Shown one piece after another: positions 1 to 6,044 of a stretch of DNA of 18,855 bases; the first letter of the stretch is position 1, and each line of letters opens with the position of its first letter. Made by a program: the position numbers and the translations under genes. Under the pieces are notes generated by a model. The model saw only the letters and a list, made by a program, of their open reading frames with translations. It ran no database searches and was not told where the DNA came from. The stretch is from CAYNNP01 sp964398215 (lineage in GTDB: Bacteria > Planctomycetota > Planctomycetia > Pirellulales > Pirellulaceae). The DNA lies in assembly GCA_964398215.1 (NCBI GenBank), contig CAYNNP010000126.1, positions 1 through 18,855 of the forward strand, in the 5' to 3' direction.

Positions 1-244
1 TGAAGTCCTTCGGACTTAGTTTCACGCCGCAAAAATCGAAAACGTTGCGGTCAAATGTCAAGCTGTTCGTCGATGCGTTTCGGATATCAAGGGTTGGTCA
101 TTAGCGATATGGTCAGCGTGACTGGACAAAACGGCCAAGCCGCCAGCTCCGAAACGTTCGCCTATCATGGCATATTCGCTGGCCTGGAACTGCGCCGCTG
201 ATAGGTCGCGGCGCGCGTAATACATCAGGCACAGGCTAGATTCG
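1..244. other. Left edge: no confident gene; hairpin-rich
   Basis: No gene can be assigned with confidence. Two short overlapping reading frames exist. One is plus strand, ATG at 55 to TGA at 199-201 (48 residues). The other is minus strand, ATG at 225 to TGA at 58-60 (55 residues). Neither matches a family I recognise, and they cannot both be evaluated from composition. The stretch contains three perfect stem-loops: 3-8/12-17, 192-198/208-214 (GCGCCGC/GCGGCGC) and 230-238/246-254. The last is a plus-strand terminator, so something transcribed on the plus strand probably ends here: a gene to the left of the window, the 48-residue frame, or a small RNA. Confidence 0.5.
58..225 (-). CDS. Possible small ORF downstream of ruvA (doubtful)
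   Basis: This is a 55-residue open frame whose ATG (225-223) lies 20 bases past the ruvA stop, in the same direction. It would encode an Ala/Arg-rich soluble peptide beginning MYYARRDLSAAQFQ, without signal peptide, membrane segment or recognisable motif. No Shine-Dalgarno sequence is visible, and the start lies just past the hairpin that overlaps the ruvA stop. Position after ruvA is the only argument in its favour. A plus-strand frame of similar quality overlaps it, so it may be chance. Confidence 0.2.
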   Translation of the reverse strand: MYYARRDLSAAQFQASEYAMIGERFGAGGLAVLSSHADHIANDQPLISETHRRTA

Positions 245-261
245 TTAGCCTGTGTTTTTTT
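230..261 (+). terminator. Strong intrinsic terminator, plus strand
   Basis: A perfect 9-bp stem CACAGGCTA/TAGCCTGTG (230-238 and 246-254) with a 7-base loop is followed directly by seven T residues (255-261). The T-run is on the plus-strand side, so it terminates rightward transcription arriving from the left of ruvA. The ruvA stop codon (245-247) lies at the loop/stem edge, so the terminator overlaps the 3' end of the opposing gene and limits antisense reading into it. Confidence 0.8.
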
Positions 262-871
262 GGTAGATGGCTGTTAGCAAAGATTCTGTGTCTTTGAATT
301 TTTTGCCTGTCGCAATCGCTTCGTCGATCAGCTTGCGTGCGTCGGCTTCGGAGTGGCCAAGCGTGATTAATGCATCGAACGTCTCCGAGACGACTTGGGT
401 GCCAACGTCAGCTGAATCTGCGACACCTTCGCGGTCCACCATCAATGCGAATCGAGGCATTTTGCGGCGGAGTTTGGCGATGATTTTTTCGGCTGTCGCA
501 GGACCAATGCCTGGCAAGGCAGACAAACCCTTGGCGTCTTGTTGCTCGATCGTGACCGCAAGTTCTTTGACGGGTTTCACCATCGCGCGCAGCGCTTTCT
601 TGACGCCAACACCATCGACACTGCAAAACAAGTCAAAGAACTGTCGCTCTGGCTCCGTTTGGAATCCGATCAATCGCGGATTCATTCTTCCACCTTGCGC
701 ATTGCCGTCGATGTAGTACAGAGTATGCAGCTGGATTTTTTCGCCGACTTTGCTTTGCAGTTGTCGCCGAGTGTAATCTGCCACCAGGACTTCGTACTCG
801 AATGGTTCTGAATGAATGGCAACCGCAGTTTCAGATACTTTCGAGAGCTTGCCAAAGATGGTGATGATCAT
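245..871 (-). CDS. ruvA: Holliday junction DNA helicase subunit RuvA
   Basis: RuvA is the junction-binding tetramer that loads the RuvB motor onto four-way DNA junctions during recombinational repair. The product is 208 residues, close to the usual 190-205. Its layout is that of the family: an N-terminal OB-fold (about 1-64, starting MIITIFGKL), two helix-hairpin-helix motifs (around 84-90 VDGVGVK and 118-124 ALPGIGPAT), and a small C-terminal helical domain (about 160-205) that would contact RuvB. The open frame extends 66 codons upstream, but the conserved OB-fold begins at the ATG at 871-869 and the extension overlaps ruvC, so this start was chosen. It follows ruvC by 52 bases in the same direction and is probably co-transcribed with it. 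ruvB is not in the window. No clear Shine-Dalgarno sequence is visible. Confidence 0.93.
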   Translation of the reverse strand: MIITIFGKLSKVSETAVAIHSEPFEYEVLVADYTRRQLQSKVGEKIQLHTLYYIDGNAQGGRMNPRLIGFQTEPERQFFDLFCSVDGVGVKKALRAMVKPVKELAVTIEQQDAKGLSALPGIGPATAEKIIAKLRRKMPRFALMVDREGVADSADVGTQVVSETFDALITLGHSEADARKLIDEAIATGKKFKDTESLLTAIYQKNTG

Positions 872-923
872 GATGTCCGGTCCGTCGGTGATAAAAGAGA
901 GAGAGCGCGCGTGCGCGAAGGGT

Positions 924-1448
924 CTACATTTTCCCCAGTGGGCTCTCGTTGCCAAGGTGGTATCCGCAAAGTGCAATCGCCAGTGCGTCAGCGACGTCGG
1001 AAGGTTCTGGAATGCTTTCCAAACCAAGTTGAATCTTGACTGCGAGTTGAATTTGGCTTTTGGGTGCACGGCCGTTGCCAGTCATGACTTTCTTGACCCG
1101 CGTGGGTTCAAAGTGGCTGATGGAGATGCCTGCGTTGTGTGCAGCCAACGCGATTACACCTCGTGCGTGTCCCATTAGGATCGCAGTGCGTGGTCGTTCG
1201 TAATGAGAAAACAGCTGTTCCAAAGCCATTAGCGCCGGTTTGTGATCGGCAATGACTTCGCTAATGCCCTCGTGGATTTCACCCAGCCGAGTCTGCAATG
1301 GATCCTTGGGTCGGCTGCGAACAATTCCCGCTTCACAAAGCGTGAAGCGGCCTAGCTGGTCGACATCGATCACACCGTAGCCAGTGGTGTTGAGACCTGG
1401 GTCGACGCCGATAATCCGGGTTACCTTTGGGTCGCCAGATTGGCTCAC
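924..1448 (-). CDS. ruvC: Crossover junction endodeoxyribonuclease RuvC
   Basis: RuvC is the Mg-dependent resolvase that cuts Holliday junctions symmetrically, working with RuvAB. The product is 174 residues, the normal family length. The RNase H-like catalytic set is complete: D16 in GVDPGLNTTGYG, E77 in ALEQLF, and D151 and D154 in SDVADALAIA. The Arg/Lys-rich region (RVKKVMTGNGRAPKSQ, about 117-132) matches the family's DNA-contact segment. The start is GTG at 1448-1446, and its first bases overlap the cysS TGA stop (1445-1447) as GTGA, so translation is probably coupled to cysS. ruvA follows 52 bases downstream. The organisation suggests a cysS-ruvC-ruvA transcript. Confidence 0.95.
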   Translation of the reverse strand: MSQSGDPKVTRIIGVDPGLNTTGYGVIDVDQLGRFTLCEAGIVRSRPKDPLQTRLGEIHEGISEVIADHKPALMALEQLFSHYERPRTAILMGHARGVIALAAHNAGISISHFEPTRVKKVMTGNGRAPKSQIQLAVKIQLGLESIPEPSDVADALAIALCGYHLGNESPLGKM

Positions 1449-3085
1449 GAACTACGTTCCCAGCTAGTGCCTTCTTTCTTATCCAGCAAAGCGACACCTA
1501 AATCGGCCAATCGATTGCGGATCGCGTCGCCCGTCTCATAGTCCTTGCGTTCGCGTGCTTCTTTGCGAAGGTTGATCAGCAAATGCACGACTTGGTCCAG
1601 TAGTTCGGCATCGCCTTCGTCACCGCCAGCCGCTGCAATCGGTTTGGCGAACAAGCCCAGCACGCCAGCGAGTTCTCGTAGGACCGTTGCTGCGTGAACG
1701 AGTTCCTCGAATCCATCTGCGGTTGGATCGGCATTCGGCCCCAAGGCTTTGGCGTCGATATGACGATTCAACAATCGGATGCTATCGAACAAAACGCTGA
1801 TCGCTGATCCGGTATTGAAATCGTCATCCATGGCCGCCAAGAACTTTTGCCGTTGCCCGTGGATCTGTGACTTCAATGAATTCTTGTCGGCACCAGGATC
1901 AAAGTCGCCGTTGCTGCGAGTGGTCGCTGGCACAAGGCGGTAGAACAGTGGTCTTGGATCGTCCTTATCTTTGACCAGAGCTGTGATTTCGTTGAAGCGA
2001 TCGATCAATCGGTAGAAAGCTTCCAGCGAAGTACCAGCTTCTTCAAGTTCATCGTCTCCGAAGACATTCGTTGAGCGGTATTGTGTTCGCAGCAAAAAGA
2101 ATCGCAATCGTTCGCCAGTATGGTGGCGGATCAAATCAGCAAGTCCACCAGCTCCTTTGCTACGACTGATTTTGCCGGCAGCTGCTTCTTCGACAGACTC
2201 TTCCGCGTCAGATTCGCGATCGCTTTTGCCGCCCACCTTTCCTTTTTTGCCGGCCTTCATTAGGCCGTTGTGCACCCAGTACTTGACCATGGGAGCATCG
2301 TGACAGCAGCCGCTTTGTGCCAGTTCATTTTCGTGGTGAGGAAACAACAGATCCAAACCACCGCCATGAATATCGAATGTCTGTCCTAGAATCTTGTGGC
2401 TCATTGCCGAGCACTCGATGTGCCATCCAGGTCGTCCTTTGCCCCATGGGCTTTCCCAAGAAATCTCGCCGTCTTTGGCGCTCTTCCAAAGTGCAAAGTC
2501 ACCAGGCGAACGTTTCTTTGCCGCCGCCTCGCCGCCTTCGCCCTGTTGTGACTCCAGCGATCGGTTGCTGAGTTGTCCATATTTGGGATCTTTGGCAATG
2601 TCAAAGAACACGTCGCCATCGACCGCGTAGGCAATGTCCTTGGCTTCCAGATCTTGGATGAACTGAATGATGTCATCCATGTGGTCGGTAGCGCGCGGCA
2701 TGTAGTTGATCTGATTGACACCCAGTTCTTTCAGATTCGCCATGTAATCAGCGGTCATCTCTGTCGCGATTTGGCTAACCGCGATTCCACGTTCGCGGCT
2801 CTTGTGAATCAATTTGTCATCGACATCCGTGATATTCACCACCCAAGTCACATCGTAGCCACTGTAGGTCAGGTAGCGTTTGATGGTGTCAAAAATCACG
2901 GGGCCAACCATGTGCCCAATGTGCGACTCCGCGTAAACAGTTGGGCCGCAAAGGTAGATCCCAACCTGAGGAGAATTCACTGGCTGGAATGGCTCCTTTT
3001 GCTTAGTCAATGTATTGTAAATACGGATTTCAGTGCTGGGTTTGCTCACGGCTGATTGACGTTTGGGGGCTGTCACAGTGCTCAT
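1445..3085 (-). CDS. cysS: Cysteine--tRNA ligase (CysS) with divergent KMSKS loop
   Basis: This class I aminoacyl-tRNA synthetase charges tRNA-Cys with cysteine in the cytoplasm. The product is 546 residues, longer than the roughly 460 of E. coli CysS. Visible hallmarks are the HIGH motif (H55-H58, in ESHIGHMVG) and the four zinc ligands C46 (YLCGPT), C225 (WHIECSAM), H250 and E254 (FPHHENE). The DIHGGGLDLLFPHHENE block is typical of CysS. The second class I signature is unusual: KMSKS is replaced by KISRS (305-309), preceded by a charged insert of about 25 residues (about 279-303). There is also an N-terminal extension of about 20 residues before the catalytic core. The ATG at 3085 is used because an in-frame ATG 12 bases upstream is followed at once by TGA. 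The end overlaps the ruvC start by the GTGA junction. Confidence 0.95.
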   Translation of the reverse strand: MSTVTAPKRQSAVSKPSTEIRIYNTLTKQKEPFQPVNSPQVGIYLCGPTVYAESHIGHMVGPVIFDTIKRYLTYSGYDVTWVVNITDVDDKLIHKSRERGIAVSQIATEMTADYMANLKELGVNQINYMPRATDHMDDIIQFIQDLEAKDIAYAVDGDVFFDIAKDPKYGQLSNRSLESQQGEGGEAAAKKRSPGDFALWKSAKDGEISWESPWGKGRPGWHIECSAMSHKILGQTFDIHGGGLDLLFPHHENELAQSGCCHDAPMVKYWVHNGLMKAGKKGKVGGKSDRESDAEESVEEAAAGKISRSKGAGGLADLIRHHTGERLRFFLLRTQYRSTNVFGDDELEEAGTSLEAFYRLIDRFNEITALVKDKDDPRPLFYRLVPATTRSNGDFDPGADKNSLKSQIHGQRQKFLAAMDDDFNTGSAISVLFDSIRLLNRHIDAKALGPNADPTADGFEELVHAATVLRELAGVLGLFAKPIAAAGGDEGDAELLDQVVHLLINLRKEARERKDYETGDAIRNRLADLGVALLDKKEGTSWERSS

Positions 3086-3214
3086 GACGATTCACATGAG
3101 GAGTATGGGTTGGGTTTTTACAGTCGGTATTATAGGGCGAACGCCAACTTCTTGAGAGACCGATTGCCAGCTATGATTTGGGGGCGATATTTCCCCACAG
3201 ATTTGTGAGTTGCG

Positions 3215-4510
3215 ATGAAATTGCGATCTAGTTGCCTCGTCATGGCCTTGGCTTTTTTGATTCCGCAGCTTACCGCTACGGACGCCGCCGAGTGGTTTGT
3301 ACCGCTGGGTGGCAATGCATTCCACACAAGTCCTGCCCCAGGTGGGCAAGGGTTTCAGCGTGATGGCGCGATCAAGTGGAGCCAACCAAATAGCGTTTAC
3401 TCGGCCTACTTTCATGTTGATCGGCAAGCGGATTTGCTGTTGAAGCTTGGCGCAAACGGCTCCGCCGGAAAGTCATCCATCAGAGTGACCGTCGGCGGTT
3501 CGTCTTTCAACGTCGCAATCCACGGCCAAGAGAAACAGATCTACGAGATTGGCAAGGTATCTGCACCAGTCGGCTATGTGCGAGTCGATTTCCAAGGCAT
3601 TGATCGAACGGCAGACTTCTATGCTGGCATTCGCACGCTGATCGTGGAGTCGGCAACCGAGGGTTTGAAGATCGACTACGTAAAGAGCGACAAAGGCAAT
3701 ATGTTTTACTGGGGCCGCCGCGGTCCATCAGTCCACCTTCGCTATTCGGTGCCCAACGGCAAGCAAATCAAACACGCTTATAGCGAGCTGACGATTCCGG
3801 TAGGTCAAGATCCGGTGGGTTCGTATTTTATGGCCAACGGTTTTGGCGAAGGTTACTTTGGGATCCAGGTCAACGGACCCAAAGAACGCCGTGTGCTGTT
3901 TTCAGTTTGGAGCCCATTCAAAACTGACAATCCGAGTGACATCCCAAAGGACCAGCGGATCGAAGCACTTGCCCGAGGCCCCGACGTGCACATTGGAAAA
4001 TTTGGCAACGAGGGTTCCGGTGGGCAAAGCCGCTTGGTCTACCCGTGGGTCGCTGGCAAGACGTATCGTTTTCTGACGGAAGTCGAACCAGACGGAAACG
4101 GAAGCACCATTTACACGTCTTGGTTTGGCGACAAAGCGGCGAATGAATGGCGTCTGATCGCGAGCTTTCGTCGACCCAAGACGGAAACACACTTGCGCGG
4201 CTTTCATTCTTTCCTAGAGAATTTTTCGCCAAGCCATGGGCATATTCAGCGACGTGTTGATCTTGGCAACATCTGGGTCCGAGACCAACAGCAGCAGTGG
4301 CACGAGTGTACACAGGCACGTTTTTCTGTTGACGCAACGGGTGCTGGTCGTCATCGCTTGGACTTTGCCGGCGGCAGCGACGGCGAAAACTTCTTCATGC
4401 GCAATTGCGGATTCTTTCGTGGCACGGTGTCGCCAGGTAGTTCGTTCACACGAAAATCGACCTTAGGCAAACCGCCCAAGATCGATTTCGATGAATTGCA
4501 ACGCAAGTAG
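3215..4510 (+). CDS. Secreted DUF5077/DUF3472 domain protein
   Basis: This 431-residue protein has an N-terminal Sec signal peptide (MKLRSS then a hydrophobic stretch, probable cleavage near A24/A25 before EWFVP), so it should be exported. I recognise two regions by their sequence style. A beta-rich N-terminal DUF5077-like domain (about 26-150, VPLGGNAFHTSP) is followed by a DUF3472 domain (about 163-360, with FYWGRRGPSVHLRYSVP, NGFGEGYFGIQVN and FSVWSPF). These domains occur together in surface or secreted proteins of planctomycetes and Bacteroidetes and are often linked to carbohydrate binding, but no catalytic function is established and none is claimed here. It diverges from cysS with 129 bases between the starts and is probably a single-gene unit. 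No Shine-Dalgarno sequence precedes the ATG. Confidence 0.85.
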   Translation: MKLRSSCLVMALAFLIPQLTATDAAEWFVPLGGNAFHTSPAPGGQGFQRDGAIKWSQPNSVYSAYFHVDRQADLLLKLGANGSAGKSSIRVTVGGSSFNVAIHGQEKQIYEIGKVSAPVGYVRVDFQGIDRTADFYAGIRTLIVESATEGLKIDYVKSDKGNMFYWGRRGPSVHLRYSVPNGKQIKHAYSELTIPVGQDPVGSYFMANGFGEGYFGIQVNGPKERRVLFSVWSPFKTDNPSDIPKDQRIEALARGPDVHIGKFGNEGSGGQSRLVYPWVAGKTYRFLTEVEPDGNGSTIYTSWFGDKAANEWRLIASFRRPKTETHLRGFHSFLENFSPSHGHIQRRVDLGNIWVRDQQQQWHECTQARFSVDATGAGRHRLDFAGGSDGENFFMRNCGFFRGTVSPGSSFTRKSTLGKPPKIDFDELQRK

Positions 4511-4524
4511 CGTGGATCACATGG

Positions 4525-4550
4525 CTAGAACTGCAAACGTTGGCAGCTAG
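4525..4550. terminator. Possible bidirectional terminator hairpin
   Basis: In the 56-base gap between two convergent genes, CTAG-CTGC (4525-4528 and 4531-4534) pairs with GCAG-CTAG (4543-4550). This leaves a 2-base bulge and an 8-base loop. There is no clear T-run on either side, so the call rests on position and symmetry. Confidence 0.35.
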
Positions 4551-4566
4551 TGGTTGCCCGCGATGG

Positions 4567-4944
4567 TTACTTCCACGGACCGCGTACGTAGTAGTAGCCG
4601 AACTGGTCAGTGTGACTTGGCCAATTTGGTGTTGGGCGAAACGCACCACGTCCAGCAGCGCCAGGGCTTGTAGCTGCTCGGCCATACTGATGATAAACAG
4701 GGTACATCAAGTTTTGGCTCACGCCCCACGAATACGTTTGGCGTGTTGACACTGTTGGTGGAACGACAAGGGCCAACGGCTGCGCGTACTGCTGTGCGTA
4801 GTAGCCTCCGTGCCAAGGTCGGCTCATCGAATAGTTGTAAGCCCAAACCTGCCTCATACCCATTGGGTCGCCAGCTTTTGCTTCGTGCGTTGCAGTAAAA
4901 GCCAACGCCGCCATCGCGACACCAAGAATAACTCGTCGAATCAT
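4567..4944 (-). CDS. Small secreted Tyr-rich protein, unknown function
   Basis: The product is 125 residues. A clear signal peptide (MIRRVILGVAMAALAFTATHEAKA, cleavage after A24 in AKA-GD) predicts export. The mature part of about 100 residues is rich in Tyr, Trp, Gln, Pro and Gly (WHGGYYAQQYAQPLALVVPP; YPVYHQYGR; FGYYYVRGPW at the end), with no cysteine, no membrane segment and no enzymatic motif. It resembles small conserved planctomycete exported proteins of unknown function; that is recollection, not a search result. It follows another small secreted protein (5012-5566) by 67 bases in the same direction and may share its transcript. It converges with the DUF3472 gene. No Shine-Dalgarno sequence is visible before the ATG. 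Confidence 0.75.
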   Translation of the reverse strand: MIRRVILGVAMAALAFTATHEAKAGDPMGMRQVWAYNYSMSRPWHGGYYAQQYAQPLALVVPPTVSTRQTYSWGVSQNLMYPVYHQYGRAATSPGAAGRGAFRPTPNWPSHTDQFGYYYVRGPWK

Positions 4945-5011
4945 TGTTTAAACCGAATAGTAAGGGTTGGTGAAATTTCGTCGCCAACTTTGCGTTCAAT
5001 ATGAACCAGCG

Positions 5012-5566
5012 TTATCGAGGCAGACGGATCTTGTTCCAGTAAAAGTTGCTGATTGCCTGACGCACTGGTGGGCTGTAGTAAACAGCTCGTGTGCGGTTCG
5101 TTCCCCGTCCATTGTCATAGTAGTTGTGGTACCGGTCTTTGTGGTGATACAAATAGTGGTGGGGGTAAAACGGCTGGTACGTGTTGTATGTATGTCCAAC
5201 AAAGGGTGGAACCGGCAACGGCGAAATGTACATCTGAGCGTTGGCTCGGTTGTTGCCCTGCGTGTAGTAGTTGTAGAACAGGTCTGACTGGCCGAAGCCT
5301 CGTCGTGCTTGTCCGCCACCGCCAACAACGAACCCTTCGCCTTCGTGGACGACATCGCCGCTGTCTTGGATCGCAACGCCAGCATCGCTTGCGGCCATAT
5401 CGCCGACATAGCTGTTTGACGTTGATGGAATCGAAGCGGTATCGCTCAAGACTTCCATGTTGATGATAGACTCGCCATAGTCTTGCGCGTCAGCAGAATT
5501 GGCAATGAGTGCCAACGAAAACGTGGCGACGATTGCGAAAAGATGTTTTGTGATTGAAGTATTCAT
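5012..5566 (-). CDS. Small secreted Tyr/His-rich protein, unknown function
   Basis: The product is 184 residues with a signal peptide (MNTSITKHLF then hydrophobic, cleavage after A27 in ADA-QDY). The mature N-terminal half (about 28-80) is acidic and Ser-rich. A Gly-rich linker follows (about 81-92, VVGGGGQARRGFG). The C-terminal half (about 95-170) is dense in Tyr, His, Phe and Asn (FYPHHYLYHHKDRYHNYY). No cysteine or catalytic motif is seen. The composition could suit metal binding or surface assembly, but this is speculation. It has one of the few good ribosome binding sites in the window: GGAGGA 5 bases before the ATG (5571-5576 on the plus strand), which fixes the start. It lies 67 bases upstream of the other small secreted protein gene, in the same direction. 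Confidence 0.78.
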   Translation of the reverse strand: MNTSITKHLFAIVATFSLALIANSADAQDYGESIINMEVLSDTASIPSTSNSYVGDMAASDAGVAIQDSGDVVHEGEGFVVGGGGQARRGFGQSDLFYNYYTQGNNRANAQMYISPLPVPPFVGHTYNTYQPFYPHHYLYHHKDRYHNYYDNGRGTNRTRAVYYSPPVRQAISNFYWNKIRLPR

Positions 5567-5570
5567 ACGG

Positions 5571-5576
5571 TTCCTC
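5571..5576 (-). promoter_or_regulatory. Shine-Dalgarno GGAGGA
   Basis: The minus strand reads GGAGGA-ACCGT-ATG ahead of the 184-residue secreted protein, an excellent match at 5-base spacing. It stands out because most neighbouring genes lack a recognisable site. Confidence 0.8.
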
Positions 5577-5617
5577 CAGAACCTTTCCCAGCATCATTGT
5601 CCATAACTAGCTTTGTT

Positions 5618-5661
5618 AGCGAACGCAAAGGTTCGCTTATCGCGAGATAGCCTTCGCGATA
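5618..5661. repeat. Two adjacent perfect inverted repeats
   Basis: AGCGAAC/GTTCGCT (7-bp stem, 6-base loop) is immediately followed by TATCGCGA/TCGCGATA (8-bp stem, 8-base loop). An alternative pairing GAGATA/TATCTC (5644-5649/5660-5665) overlaps the second. They lie 52-95 bases upstream of the minus-strand ATG at 5566, so they could be operators or 5' leader structure for that gene. Confidence 0.6.
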
Positions 5662-6030
5662 TCTCTTGTATTCGGAACAGCAACGATGGCTCACGCTGTT
5701 TTCGCAAAATGCTGTTGTGACCGGACTCACCCCAGCCAGCGGATTGATAGGGGCAACCGGAATAGTCGTTATGAACGTCAGCAGATTCGGAGGGGGCACC
5801 AGTGTGCCGCTGGGTCGTCCAAGGAATCACAATGTGCTTCTTTGCCGATATTGACCGGATTCCGCTGCGATCGATGGTGTGATTGGACGATATTTTGGTC
5901 TCTGAGAAACGATCCGAAGCTCTGATTCGACCACAGCACTAGCGTGATCGGTACAAGTTTCCTAGTTTTACTAACCAGAGCCGTTCAACGTTTTGTTGAA
6001 AACACTGCATAACGCCCACTTATTGCTGAA

Positions 6031-6035
6031 AAGGA
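6031..6035 (+). promoter_or_regulatory. Shine-Dalgarno AAGGA before GTG start
   Basis: AAGGA lies 9 bases ahead of the GTG at 6045-6047 and supports that codon as the start of the topoisomerase A subunit, including its Lys-rich tail. Confidence 0.6.
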
Positions 6036-6044
6036 CCTTCCGGA

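Larger units (their letters stand above)
5567..6044. other. Divergent intergenic region with two dyads
   Basis: This 478-base stretch separates the minus-strand secreted gene from the plus-strand topoisomerase operon and must hold promoters for both. No convincing -35/-10 pair could be fixed by eye. Visible structure: perfect dyads at 5618-5624/5631-5637 (AGCGAAC/GTTCGCT) and 5638-5645/5654-5661 (TATCGCGA/TCGCGATA), and a 6-bp stem TTCAAC/GTTGAA at 5984-6000. Short open frames on both strands show no protein-like features. Confidence 0.6.

Noticed and set aside
55..201. Plus-strand 48-residue frame before the terminator as a gene
   Set aside because: It overlaps an equally good minus-strand frame, has no ribosome site or recognisable sequence, and its stop lies in a hairpin. 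The terminator could equally belong to a gene left of the window, so it is mentioned but not called.
872..1069. Longer RuvA with 66 extra N-terminal residues
   Set aside because: The extension overlaps the ruvC coding region, has no similarity to RuvA, and the conserved OB-fold starts exactly at the ATG at 871.
3152..3177. Promoter TTGAGA/TATGAT before the DUF3472 gene
   Set aside because: The spacing between the boxes is only 14 bases, too short for a standard sigma-70 promoter.
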